NCBI GenBank assembly: GCA_030683995.1
Contig: JAUXPH010000045.1
Coordinates: 1 to 64,000, forward strand
Source: Lutibacter sp.
GTDB taxonomy: Bacteria > Bacteroidota > Bacteroidia > Flavobacteriales > Flavobacteriaceae
Direction: 5' to 3'
Length of the DNA: 64,000 bases
Shown here in pieces: positions 53,844-62,580 of this stretch. The translations under genes were made by a program, and so were the position numbers. Numbering within the stretch: the stretch's first letter is position 1; every line of letters begins with the position of its first letter. The notes beneath the pieces were generated by a model. That model was not told the DNA's origin. It saw only the letters and a list, made by a program, of their open reading frames with translations, and did not search any database.

Positions 53844-55091
53844 TTATTCCTCTCTTAATGCTTCAATAGGCCGTATGCTTACGGCTGTATGCGCAGGAAT
53901 CAACCCGATTAAAGTTCCTAATATGACCAAAGTTGCGGCCGCAATTAAAATTATGGGAATATCAACCGTTGGGTTTGTTAAAGCTGGTTCATCGCCTTTT
54001 CCTAAAGTGACATCAATAATCATTAAAACAATGCCTCCGGAAATGATTCCCAATGAGCCTGCGATACTGGTTAAAAAAACAGATTCCAAAATTATTTGTC
54101 GTTTTATTTCCCAAGGTTTTGCGCCTAAAGCACGTCTGATACCAATTTCTTTTGTACGTTCTTTAACTGTGATCAACAAAATATTTCCGATGGCAAATAC
54201 GCCTGCAATTAGTGTTGCAATGCCCACAAACCAAGTTAAAAACTGCATTCCGGTTAAAAAGCCCGTCACTTTTGCGATTTCTTTTCCTAAGTTAAAACTA
54301 CCGAATGCCCTATCATCTTCCGGATGTACTTTATGCAAATTTTTAAGCAATAACTTCACATCTGCTTCAATTTGTGTAATGTCAAACCCTGGTTTCCCGG
54401 TAATCATCATCCAACCAACATCTTCTCCTCTGTTATATACTTGTTGAAATGTGGTAAAAGGAATGTGAATATTTCCTTGTGGACCACCACTGCCAATCTG
54501 TCCCTTTTTATACATCCCTATAACCTTATAATTGATGTTGTTTATTTTAATATAAGTTCCAATAGGCTGAACATCTTTATCGAAAAGCTGCTTGTAAATT
54601 TCTTCTTCAATCACACATACTTTTTTCTTTTCTATAATATCGTTGTGGTTGATAAACCTTCCATAAACCATATCCATTTTCTGAACTTCATCAAGCTCCG
54701 GATAATCCCCAAAAACGCCGAATCTTCCCGATTTAAAATCATTTACGGCCAAGGCTTGATCTTGAAGGCGCGGCACCACGAATTCCAATCCCGGAATTTC
54801 TTTTTTGATACTCTCCAAATCTGACATTTTTAGGGTAAGTGATTTCCCTTCTTGAAAGCCTTTAAAAGGTTTGCTCGTTTGTTGCGCCCAGACAAATACG
54901 CTGTTTGTCGCAAAATCGCCAAATAATCTGTTAAAATTATTTTCGACGCCCTTTGCGGCGCCCAATAAAACAACCAATAAAAAAATACCCCACATAACGC
55001 CAATAATGGTAATTGCGGTACGTGTTTTATTTTTGCGAATACTGCTGTATATTTCTTGCCAAGTATCTGTGTCAAATAAAAATTTTATCAT
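53844..55091 (-). CDS. MacB-like ABC permease, second copy
   Basis: This 415-residue protein has an N-terminal helix, a large periplasmic MacB_PCD domain (about 45-240) and three C-terminal helices forming the FtsX domain with TVKERTKEIGIRRALGAKPW. It lacks its own ATPase domain. It is paralogous to the permease at 55093 and one base apart from it, so the two may form a heterodimer. Confidence 0.88.
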   Translation of the reverse strand: MIKFLFDTDTWQEIYSSIRKNKTRTAITIIGVMWGIFLLVVLLGAAKGVENNFNRLFGDFATNSVFVWAQQTSKPFKGFQEGKSLTLKMSDLESIKKEIPGLEFVVPRLQDQALAVNDFKSGRFGVFGDYPELDEVQKMDMVYGRFINHNDIIEKKKVCVIEEEIYKQLFDKDVQPIGTYIKINNINYKVIGMYKKGQIGSGGPQGNIHIPFTTFQQVYNRGEDVGWMMITGKPGFDITQIEADVKLLLKNLHKVHPEDDRAFGSFNLGKEIAKVTGFLTGMQFLTWFVGIATLIAGVFAIGNILLITVKERTKEIGIRRALGAKPWEIKRQIILESVFLTSIAGSLGIISGGIVLMIIDVTLGKGDEPALTNPTVDIPIILIAAATLVILGTLIGLIPAHTAVSIRPIEALREE

Positions 55092-55092
55092 A

Positions 55093-56322
55093 TTACTCGT
55101 CGTTTAATGCTACTATTGGTTTGATGCTTGCCGCTCTTTTTGCTGGAATATATCCTGCAATGGTACCTGCAACAATTAGCACAATTGTTGCACCAACAAC
55201 CACATAAGTTTCTACACTCGGATTCAAAATGAAGTACTTTTCCAAACTGTCTCCCAATCCTTTTAAAGCAAATACACCGATTAATAAACCTGTGTAACCC
55301 GCCAAAGCAGTAATAAAAATGGATTCCATCATAATCATCCCAATAATAGAATTTGGCGTTGCGCCCAATGCTTTTCTGATACCCAATTCTTTGGTCCGTT
55401 CTTTTACGATGTACACCATAATATTGCTGATACCGATAACCCCGGCAATTAAAGTTCCTATTCCAATGAAAAGGATGATGATATTTAAAACGCCCATAAA
55501 TTGTTGTACGTTTTTGGCGCCTTCTGCATAATTCTGAACCCTTATGGCCGATTGGTCTCGTGGGTCAACTTTGTGTTTTTCTTTAAGGACTTGTGTCAAT
55601 AAATTTGAAAATGCAATGGCTTCTTCATTACTTAATTTCGGATTGAAGGTTAAACCAAACCTATCCAATTCATCATTGGGCATATAAATTCCCTGCAAGG
55701 TTGTAAAAGGCGCATATATAAATCGTTCATCATTATCGCCTCCAGGATCGCTAAAAACACCAACCACTTTATAAGAAAGTCCGTCAAGCACAATATTTTT
55801 TCCCAATGCCGACAAATTTCCGAATAAATCTTTTTCAACCAATCTTCCTATCGCAATCGCTTTTACTTTGTTTTTGATGTCCAACACACTTAAAAATCTT
55901 CCTTTTTCTATCACAGCCGATTCCAAAGGCAGATAATCAGGATAAACGCCCCTTACGGTGTATTGATTTTGCTCACCTTTGTAGGATGCCTGGGCAAATC
56001 GTTCAATATTCGGACTAAAAAACTGAATATCATCTTCAAACTTTTCATTGATAAATTTAGAATCGTCATTTCTGAATTGGATTTGTCTTCCGCTTTGCAA
56101 TCCTTTATAAGGTTTTGTGGTATTTCCCGATCTTATATAGATTGAATTTTGGGAATCTCCTGCAAATTGTTTTTCAAAAGTGTGTTTCAAACCATTTCCT
56201 ATGCCAAATAGGAGCGTAAATAATAAAATGGCAAATGCAATAGTAAAACCAGAAAGAAGCGTTCTTAATTTGTTTTTACTGATTGTCTGAAAAATTTCCT
56301 GCCAACGGTCTAAATCAAACAT
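55093..56322 (-). CDS. MacB-like ABC permease, first copy
   Basis: This 409-residue permease has the same layout as the next gene: N-terminal helix, periplasmic MacB_PCD domain and C-terminal FtsX domain with IVKERTKELGIRKALGATPN. Its start overlaps the ATPase stop by eight bases. Sequence similarity between the two permeases is moderate, in contrast to the recent DAACS duplication nearby. Together they would form a mechanotransmission-type exporter. Confidence 0.88.
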   Translation of the reverse strand: MFDLDRWQEIFQTISKNKLRTLLSGFTIAFAILLFTLLFGIGNGLKHTFEKQFAGDSQNSIYIRSGNTTKPYKGLQSGRQIQFRNDDSKFINEKFEDDIQFFSPNIERFAQASYKGEQNQYTVRGVYPDYLPLESAVIEKGRFLSVLDIKNKVKAIAIGRLVEKDLFGNLSALGKNIVLDGLSYKVVGVFSDPGGDNDERFIYAPFTTLQGIYMPNDELDRFGLTFNPKLSNEEAIAFSNLLTQVLKEKHKVDPRDQSAIRVQNYAEGAKNVQQFMGVLNIIILFIGIGTLIAGVIGISNIMVYIVKERTKELGIRKALGATPNSIIGMIMMESIFITALAGYTGLLIGVFALKGLGDSLEKYFILNPSVETYVVVGATIVLIVAGTIAGYIPAKRAASIKPIVALNDE

Positions 56323-57019
56323 AGCTTATTCGGTTACTTTTTTTTTGAACTTTTTCATCACTTATTATGATACCATCTTTTAATCTCACAATTCTGTCTG
56401 TTTCTGCTGCAACATCCTCTTCGTGCGTAATTACAAAAACAGTCATTCCTTCACGATTGATTTCTTTCAGCAATTCCATTACAGAATGTGTGGTTGCAGA
56501 ATCCAATGCACCAGTTGGCTCATCGGCCAAAACTACTTTCGGATTTGTAACCAAAGCGCGTGCAATGGCAACACGTTGTTTTTCACCACCCGACAGTTCA
56601 CTAGGCAAATGTTCTGCCCTGTCTTTTATGCCTACTTTGTCTAAATATTGTAATGCGATTTTATTTCTTTCTTTTCTGCCAATTCCTTGATAATACAAAG
56701 GCAAGGCAACATTTTCCAAGGCACTTTTATAATTGATCAGATTAAAGGACTGGAACACAAAACCTAAAAATTTATTTCGAAGAATTGCCGCTTTTTTCTC
56801 ATCTAAATTTTCTATTAATTGTCCGTTTAAATAATAATTTCCAGTATCGTGGTTGTCCAATAAACCAACTATATTTAACAATGTCGATTTTCCGGAACCG
56901 GAAGAACCCATTATCGATACAAATTCACCTTCTTTAATATGTAAATCCAAGCCTTTTAATACGTGGAGGGAACCTTTTCCTATTGGATAAGATTTATGAA
57001 GTTTTTCAATCTTGATCAT
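56315..57019 (-). CDS. ABC transporter ATP-binding protein (MacB/LolD type)
   Basis: This 234-residue ATPase has Walker A GSSGSGKST (about 38-46), the signature LSGGEKQRVAIARAL, Walker B VVLADEPTGALD and the switch His in VITHEED. It is the first gene of the operon and would energise both permeases. A TAAATTTG box at 57036-57043 on the minus strand is the likely promoter. Confidence 0.92.
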   Translation of the reverse strand: MIKIEKLHKSYPIGKGSLHVLKGLDLHIKEGEFVSIMGSSGSGKSTLLNIVGLLDNHDTGNYYLNGQLIENLDEKKAAILRNKFLGFVFQSFNLINYKSALENVALPLYYQGIGRKERNKIALQYLDKVGIKDRAEHLPSELSGGEKQRVAIARALVTNPKVVLADEPTGALDSATTHSVMELLKEINREGMTVFVITHEEDVAAETDRIVRLKDGIIISDEKVQKKSNRISYV

Positions 57020-57035
57020 TTGGTCAATGTTTTAA

Positions 57036-57043
57036 CAAATTTA
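57036..57043 (-). promoter_or_regulatory. Putative -7 element for the MacAB-like operon
   Basis: The minus strand reads TAAATTTG, 16 bases upstream of ATG 57019. No clear -33 TTG. Confidence 0.4.
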
Positions 57044-57116
57044 AAAATTGTTGTTGGGCGTGATTATTAATATTAAGTTAAAAGATACTTTCATTTTAAA
57101 TCAATAATTTTGCTTT

Positions 57117-57527
57117 ATGGACAATCTTGAAAACAAATCAATTATTCTTTTTGACGGTGTTTGTAACCTTTGCAATGCATCGGTAAATTTTGTGATCAAA
57201 CACGACAAAAAAAAACAGTTTTTATTTGCCTCATTTCAATCAGACGCCGCAAAAGAAATATTGTTACATTTCAATTTGAAAAATTTCGATTCAGAAACTG
57301 TAATTCTGGTTGAAGGACAAAAATTATACGATAAATCAACCGCAGCGCTCAAAATCGCCAAACGATTAGATGGCGGGTTTAAATTGTTTTATGCATTTTT
57401 AATATTGCCGAAATATTTTAGAGACTGGATTTATGATTTAATTGCAAAAAACCGTTATAGATGGTTTGGCAAAAGGGAAAATTGTATAATTCCTTCCGCA
57501 AAATTAAAAAATAGATTTTTGGATTAA
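57117..57527 (+). CDS. DCC1-like thiol-disulfide oxidoreductase (DUF393)
   Basis: This 136-residue protein has the defining motif FDGVCNLCNASVNF (Asp-x-x-Cys-x-x-Cys at about residues 13-19), KKQFLFASFQSDAAK and WIYDLIAKNRYRWFGKRENC. DUF393 proteins are thioredoxin-fold-like oxidoreductases of unknown substrate. A TAATTTTG box ends four bases before the ATG, which may give a leaderless transcript. It converges with the first DAACS gene, 10 bp apart. Confidence 0.88.
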   Translation: MDNLENKSIILFDGVCNLCNASVNFVIKHDKKKQFLFASFQSDAAKEILLHFNLKNFDSETVILVEGQKLYDKSTAALKIAKRLDGGFKLFYAFLILPKYFRDWIYDLIAKNRYRWFGKRENCIIPSAKLKNRFLD

Positions 57528-57537
57528 CTGCGCATCA

Positions 57538-58842
57538 TTATGCTTTCGGATAATGGTCATCCCATTCTTTTACCTTAGGATTGTCAAGTTTCCCTAATGA
57601 TTTTGCTACTATCATTGAAACCACGGCATCTCCCGTAACATTTATGGTTGTTCGGCACATATCCAAAGGCCGGTCAATGGCAAAAATTAAGGCCAAACCG
57701 GCTTCCGGAATCCCGGCTTGTGCCAAAACAATCACCAACATCACCATACCTGCGCCCGGCACTGCCGCCGATCCAATACTTGCCAATGTTGCGGTAACAA
57801 TAATCCCCAATTGTACCGATAAAGACAATTCCATGCCAAAAGCCTGAGCGATAAAAACCGCTGCCACAGCCTGATACAGACTTGTGCCGTCCATATTTAT
57901 GGTGGCTCCAATTGGCAACACAAAGCTGCTCACTTCTTCATCAACACCCAAATGTTCGGTAACTCTTTCCATTGTAACCGGCAACGTTGCCGCGCTGCTG
58001 CTGGTTGAAAAAGCCAATAATTGCGCAGGTGAAATTCCTTTAAAAAAATAGGATGGCGATTTTTTTGTAAATATCCATACCAAGGCAGTGTAAAAAGCCA
58101 ATATGAGCGACAAACCAAAAACTACAGTAAACGCATACCAAATAAGAGCATTAAACAAATCCAGGCTTGGCGATTCAACCACCAAAGCAGCCAATAGGGC
58201 AAAAACGCCATAAGGCGCTGCGAGCATAATTAAATCAATCATTTTTAAAATGACTTCATTAAATCCATCAAAGAATTTTTTTACGGGTTTTGATTTTTTC
58301 TCTGGAATTAAAATTAAACCAACACCAAAAAAGATGGCAAAAAATATCACCTGTAGCATATTTTTATTTTCTGAAGCCGCTCCAAAAATATTATCAGGAA
58401 CAATTTCCACCAATGCCTGCAACGGCCCGCTTTCCTTTTGTTTTGATGCTTCTTCTTTATATTTATCGGCATCTTCACTATAGTTTTGAACCAATTCTTG
58501 TCGGGTATTTTCAGATATAGAAGCTCCGGGTTTAATAATGTTAACCAACAATAACCCGATAGAAACTGCAATTACGGTGGTAATTATATAAATCCCAATG
58601 GTTCGCCCGCCCATTTTGGAAAGTTTTGAAATATCCTTTAAGTCAGAGACACCCTTTATCAGCGAAGCCAAAATTAATGGCACTGCAATGAGTTTTAATG
58701 AATTGATAAAAATGGTTCCTAAAGGTTTTATCCAATCCCTTACCAATTGACCGCCACCTTCAAATTGTGTCATAATAAGTCCGACCAAAACACCCAAAAC
58801 CATACCCAGCAATATTTGCCAATGCAATGCTAATTTTTTCAT
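57538..58842 (-). CDS. DAACS dicarboxylate/amino acid:cation symporter, copy 1
   Basis: This 434-residue transporter belongs to the GltP/DctA family: eight helices, two re-entrant loops, LAFSTSSSAATLPVTMERV, GATINMDGTSLYQAVAAVF and DRPLDMCRTTINVTGDAVV. It imports glutamate, aspartate or C4-dicarboxylates with Na+ or H+. It is nearly identical to the next upstream gene; differences cluster in the 95-125 loop, one helix around 245-265 and the extreme C-terminus. Confidence 0.92.
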   Translation of the reverse strand: MKKLALHWQILLGMVLGVLVGLIMTQFEGGGQLVRDWIKPLGTIFINSLKLIAVPLILASLIKGVSDLKDISKLSKMGGRTIGIYIITTVIAVSIGLLLVNIIKPGASISENTRQELVQNYSEDADKYKEEASKQKESGPLQALVEIVPDNIFGAASENKNMLQVIFFAIFFGVGLILIPEKKSKPVKKFFDGFNEVILKMIDLIMLAAPYGVFALLAALVVESPSLDLFNALIWYAFTVVFGLSLILAFYTALVWIFTKKSPSYFFKGISPAQLLAFSTSSSAATLPVTMERVTEHLGVDEEVSSFVLPIGATINMDGTSLYQAVAAVFIAQAFGMELSLSVQLGIIVTATLASIGSAAVPGAGMVMLVIVLAQAGIPEAGLALIFAIDRPLDMCRTTINVTGDAVVSMIVAKSLGKLDNPKVKEWDDHYPKA

Positions 58843-58964
58843 CTAACCATTTTAAAATTCTCCGAAATATAGTAAATTCAGGATTACAAAATAAAATTTA
58901 AATGCAGTTTAAAAAGTATTAATCTATTAATAAAATTTTAAGCAAAAAATAGCAGCAAATTAGG

Positions 58965-60266
58965 TCAATCCTTATAATGATCGTCCCAATCTTTTACTTT
59001 AGGTTCGTGAAGTTTATCCAATGATTTGGCAACAATCATAGAAACAGTTGCGTCTCCGGTTACATTAACCGTTGTTCTACACATATCCAAAGGCCTATCA
59101 ATAGCAAAAATTAAGGCCAAACCGGCTTCCGGAATTCCCGCTTGCGCCAAAACAATCACCAACATCACCATGCCTGCGCCCGGCACAGCCGCCGATCCAA
59201 TGCTTGCCAAGGTTGCGGTAACAATAATTCCCAATTGCACGCCCAAAGACAATTCCATGCCAAAAGCCTGGGCGATAAAAACCGCCGCAACTGCCTGATA
59301 CAAGCTTGTTCCGTCCATATTAATGGTAGCGCCAATTGGCAACACAAAACTGCTCACTTCTTCATCAACGCCCAAATGTTCTGTAACTCTTTCCATAGTA
59401 ACCGGCAACGTTGCCGCGCTGCTGCTGGTAGAAAATGCCAGTAATTGCGCTGGTGAAATTCCCTTAAAAAAGTAGGAGGGACTTTTTTTGGCAATCAATA
59501 ATACCATTACATTGTAAAAAGCAATCATTAATGCCAAACCTAAAATAACGGTAAAAGCGTACCAAATAAGTGCCTTAAATAAATCTATGCTTGGCGATTC
59601 AACCACCAAAGCCGCCAAAAGCGCAAAAACACCAAAAGGCGCGGCGAGCATAATTAAATCGATCATTTTTAAAATGACTTCATTAAATCCATCAAAGAAT
59701 TTTTTTACGGGTTTTGATTTTTTTTCAGGAATTAAAATTAATCCTATCCCAAAAAAAATGGCGAAAAATATGACTTGAAGCATATTTTTATTTTCTGAAG
59801 CTGCGCCAAAAATATTATCTGGAACAATATCTACCAATGCCTGCAATGGTCCGCTTTCTTTTTGTTTAAATGCTTCTTCTTTATATTTATCGGTATCCCC
59901 ACTATAATTTTGAACCAATTCCTGGCGCGTTTCTGGGGTGATAGAATTCCCTGGTTTTATGACATTTACCAACACCAATCCAATAGAAACTGCAATGACT
60001 GTGGTCAGCAAATAAAGACCAATGGTTCTTCCTCCCATTTTAGACAATTTTGAAATATCCTTTAAATCGGAAACTCCTTTTATAAGCGAAGCCAAAATTA
60101 ACGGCACGGCAATAAGTTTTAGTGAATTGATAAAAATGGTGCCAAAAGGTTTTATCCAATCCCTGACAATTTCACTGCCTCCATCAAATTGTGTCATTAT
60201 GAGTCCTACCAAAACACCCAAAACCATTCCAAGCAATATTTGCCAATGCAATGCTAATTTTTTCAT
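58965..60266 (-). CDS. DAACS dicarboxylate/amino acid:cation symporter, copy 2
   Basis: This 433-residue paralogue shares roughly nine in ten residues with copy 1 by eye, including the motifs LAFSTSSSAATLPVTMERV and GATINMDGTSLYQAVAAVF. Family motifs are intact, so both copies are probably functional. The two genes lie in the same orientation 122 bp apart, a recent tandem duplication. Differences in helix 245-265 (VLLIAKK against VWIFTKK) may alter specificity or regulation. Confidence 0.92.
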   Translation of the reverse strand: MKKLALHWQILLGMVLGVLVGLIMTQFDGGSEIVRDWIKPFGTIFINSLKLIAVPLILASLIKGVSDLKDISKLSKMGGRTIGLYLLTTVIAVSIGLVLVNVIKPGNSITPETRQELVQNYSGDTDKYKEEAFKQKESGPLQALVDIVPDNIFGAASENKNMLQVIFFAIFFGIGLILIPEKKSKPVKKFFDGFNEVILKMIDLIMLAAPFGVFALLAALVVESPSIDLFKALIWYAFTVILGLALMIAFYNVMVLLIAKKSPSYFFKGISPAQLLAFSTSSSAATLPVTMERVTEHLGVDEEVSSFVLPIGATINMDGTSLYQAVAAVFIAQAFGMELSLGVQLGIIVTATLASIGSAAVPGAGMVMLVIVLAQAGIPEAGLALIFAIDRPLDMCRTTVNVTGDATVSMIVAKSLDKLHEPKVKDWDDHYKD

Positions 60267-60318
60267 TCAACAAGTTTTAAAATTTTTGGTAAGATAAAAA
60301 AATTTGAAGACAATAAAT

Positions 60319-60346
60319 AAAAAATGCGCCAGATGGCGCATTTTTT
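60319..60346. terminator. Strong terminator between DAACS copy 2 and the OMP gene
   Basis: A perfect 12-bp stem, AAAAAATGCGCC (60319-60330) with GGCGCATTTTTT (60335-60346), encloses a four-base loop. It lies 16 bp past the end of the outer-membrane protein gene on the minus strand. Confidence 0.9.
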
Positions 60347-60362
60347 ATGACTATTTAATCGA

Positions 60363-60851
60363 TTAAAATTGGTAACGCAAAGAAAGCGCAATGTCTAAAT
60401 CAGTATCTTTTCCATAATTTCCAATTAATCCTATCTCGGGTCTAAAATCTAAGGAAATCATTAGCGGAATATCAAAATTATACTCAATGCCAATATTTCC
60501 GTCGGCATTCAAAAATAATCCTTCATCATCATTTCCCATATAATTATTGTCGTGACTCCAAGATCCAATTCCTGCGCCAAAACCTGCATACCAATTAAAT
60601 CCGCCGTCAATATTCCAAACCCACTGGTGAATTCCGGTTAATTTAAAAGCATCAGAATACTTATTGCTTCTAAAACCCAAATCCAGTTCTAAACGGGTAT
60701 TTTCACTCAATTCGCGCTGATAAGATATTTCACCGCCAAAACCATCGTTGTCACCCAAACGCACACCTAGGGCATTTCGTGCAATGTCTTGTGCATTAAC
60801 TGTAAAAATGGTTCCTATTAAGAATGCCGACATAAAAAGTAATTTCTTCAT
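60363..60851 (-). CDS. Small outer-membrane beta-barrel protein
   Basis: This 162-residue protein has a signal peptide (FLIGTIFTVNAQ) and then alternating strands (LGVRLGDNDGFGGEISYQRE, NTRLELDLGFRSN, WYAGFGAGIGSW) ending in the aromatic C-terminal signature SLRYQF expected of an outer-membrane barrel. It is likely an eight-strand barrel of the OmpW/porin-like type. Function unknown. Confidence 0.8.
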   Translation of the reverse strand: MKKLLFMSAFLIGTIFTVNAQDIARNALGVRLGDNDGFGGEISYQRELSENTRLELDLGFRSNKYSDAFKLTGIHQWVWNIDGGFNWYAGFGAGIGSWSHDNNYMGNDDEGLFLNADGNIGIEYNFDIPLMISLDFRPEIGLIGNYGKDTDLDIALSLRYQF

Positions 60852-61055
60852 AAATTTTGTGTTTTTAGATTTTTATTGAACATTTTTCTGTTTAAAATTA
60901 TAATAAAAACGAGGATTAAGCCATTATATTTTGTTATAAATTCAAAAAAAACTTTAACACACTTTTAGGTTCCCTATATAATTGATTAAAAAATTCACAA
61001 TTTTAAAAAAATATCAGGAAGATTTATAAGCAATCTTTATTTAAAAATATAAATG

Positions 61056-61063
61056 TATTTTTG
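61056..61063 (+). promoter_or_regulatory. Putative -7 element for the DUF6787 gene
   Basis: TATTTTTG is a TAnnTTTG match followed by CCCC, 17 bases before ATG 61081. Confidence 0.6.
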
Positions 61064-61080
61064 CCCCGAAAATAAAATAA

Positions 61081-61389
61081 ATGGAAAAATTAAAACAACG
61101 CTGGGGATTAACTTCTAATTTTCAGGTCCTATTAATCATCATCGTTTTTTCCGTGAATGGTTCTTTTGCCGCTTGGGTTGCAAAACCGGTAACTGAATTT
61201 ATAGGTTTAGACAAAGAAACCACCAATCCTTGGTTGTTTTGGCCGGTTAGAATTGTGTTGATCTTTTTGATTTATCAATTCACTTTGCCATTGGTTGGGT
61301 TTCTTTTCGGACAATTTAAATTCTTTTCAGCATTTTCTAAAAAAACGCTTTCAAGAATGGGTTTTAAAAGATTTTTTAAAGAAGCCTAA
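61081..61389 (+). CDS. DUF6787 family membrane protein
   Basis: This 102-residue protein has the family start MEKLKQRWGLTSNFQVLLII, two to three hydrophobic helices (about 15-35 and 52-80), FWPVRIVLIFLIYQ and a basic end (RMGFKRFFKEA). The family is conserved in flavobacteria and uncharacterised. It converges with the next gene; their stops are one base apart. Confidence 0.8.
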   Translation: MEKLKQRWGLTSNFQVLLIIIVFSVNGSFAAWVAKPVTEFIGLDKETTNPWLFWPVRIVLIFLIYQFTLPLVGFLFGQFKFFSAFSKKTLSRMGFKRFFKEA

Positions 61390-61390
61390 G

Positions 61391-61663
61391 CTACTTTTCT
61401 TTTTTGATAAGATATTTGTAAATCCAAGTTAAGGTAAATGTTGGAATAAAATCGCTTCCAAAAATACCAATTTCCTCAACAAAAGAAATGATTCCCACGC
61501 CTTTTCCCAAAATTCCTCCATACATTTTGTAAATGATAAAAGCCGATAAAGGCGCCCATATAATATCCGAAAATTCCCCAATAAACGGAATTGCGAAAGA
61601 AAGCATTCCCACTCCATCAAAAAGAATACTTAACAACAGAAGTTTGTATTTATTAGACATCAA
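61391..61663 (-). CDS. Small membrane protein (90 aa)
   Basis: This 90-residue protein has about three hydrophobic segments (YKLLLLSILFDGVGMLSFAIP, IIWAPLSAFIIYKMYGGILG, FIPTFTLTWIYKYL) and a basic tail. The DGVGMLSFAIPFIGEFSDIIWAP segment is characteristic of a small flavobacterial membrane family whose function I do not know. Met2 is an alternative start. Confidence 0.7.
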   Translation of the reverse strand: MMSNKYKLLLLSILFDGVGMLSFAIPFIGEFSDIIWAPLSAFIIYKMYGGILGKGVGIISFVEEIGIFGSDFIPTFTLTWIYKYLIKKEK

Positions 61664-61710
61664 TTAATTATTTTTCAGATAAATACAATTAAAATAAGTT
61701 TAAAAATATG

Positions 61711-61846
61711 GGCGTTTCCCGCCAGCTGGCGGGTCGGGCGTTACGTTGCAATCTGTCATTGCGAGCGGAGCGTGGCAATCTGTTGAAGATATCGCTAAAT
61801 ATGCTCGCAAAGCCGGGATTTTCACTTCACTCCCTAACGCAAATCG
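61711..61846. repeat. Composite dispersed repeat with GC-rich palindrome
   Basis: CCCGCCAGCTGGCGGG (61718-61733) is a perfect palindrome within GGGCGTTT...GGGTCGGGCGTTACG and pairs with CCCTAACGCAAA at 61832-61843, the pattern of a repeat frequent between genes in Bacteroidota. A second repeat, TCATTGCGAGCGGAGCGTGG at about 61756-61775, is nested inside it. The surrounding 251-bp intergenic region has no other feature. The open frame across it (61708-61926) is not a gene. Confidence 0.7.
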
Positions 61847-61914
61847 AATTACTGCAAAAAAATTATAGTTATTTAATAGTTCCCTGTTTATTCAAAAAAC
61901 ACCATAAAAATCAA

Positions 61915-62538
61915 TTATTTTTTTAACTTATCCTTATATTTTTTGATGAATTTATCCAATTTCGGATTGATAACCGCCACGCAATAACCTTGATTTTTAT
62001 TGTTATTGTAATAATTTTGATGGTAGGCTTCCGCTTCATAAAACGCCTCAAATGCAGTAACTTCAGTAACAATTTTTTTATCAAAAACTTTGGCGTCGGT
62101 CAACGATTTAATAAATGCTTCGGCAACTTTTTTTTGCGCTGTTGAATGGTAAAATATGGCGGAACGGTATTGGGTGCCAACATCATAACCCTGTCTGTTT
62201 AAAGTTGTTGGGTCGTGGGTGGCAAAAAACACCTCCAAAATTTCCTGAAAAGATATTATTTTAGGATCAAATTGAATTTGTATCACTTCTGCATGGCCTG
62301 TTTCGCCTGAGGTGACTTCATTGTATGTTGGATTTTTAACCTTTCCTCCTGAATAACCCGATGTTACTTTTTCAACGCCATTTAATCTTTGAAAAATGGC
62401 TTCGGTACACCAAAAACAACCGTTTGCCAACGTGGCGATTTCTAATTTATCTGACATTTTTGATTTTTTTGTTAGTATGGATTGTGCATCAATGTTCGCT
62501 GTTGCAAAAACCAGAAATATTATGAATATTTTTTTCAT
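61915..62538 (-). CDS. msrA: Peptide-methionine (S)-S-oxide reductase MsrA
   Basis: This 207-residue enzyme reduces methionine-S-sulfoxide. The catalytic Cys lies in [17 protein letters not shown]. Other hallmarks are [48 protein letters not shown] and AEAYHQNYY near the end. A signal peptide ([14 protein letters not shown]) precedes the domain, so it acts in the periplasm. It probably protects envelope proteins from oxidation. No MsrB is adjacent. Confidence 0.94.
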   Translation of the reverse strand: MKKIFIIFLVFATANIDAQSILTKKSKMSDKLEIATLANGCFWCTEAIFQRLNGVEKVTSGYSGGKVKNPTYNEVTSGETGHAEVIQIQFDPKIISFQEILEVFFATHDPTTLNRQGYDVGTQYRSAIFYHSTAQKKVAEAFIKSLTDAKVFDKKIVTEVTAFEAFYEAEAYHQNYYNNNKNQGYCVAVINPKLDKFIKKYKDKLKK

Positions 62539-62580
62539 TCCTTAATCTATTTTTAAATAAGTCGGAATTGCTTGAAATAA

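Noticed and set aside
53791-54447. 218-codon frame antisense to the second MacB-like permease
   Set aside because: Shadow of a well-supported permease gene on the other strand; no motif or ribosome-binding site.
61708-61926. 72-codon frame across the repeat region
   Set aside because: It is composed of dispersed repeat sequence and overlaps the end of msrA.
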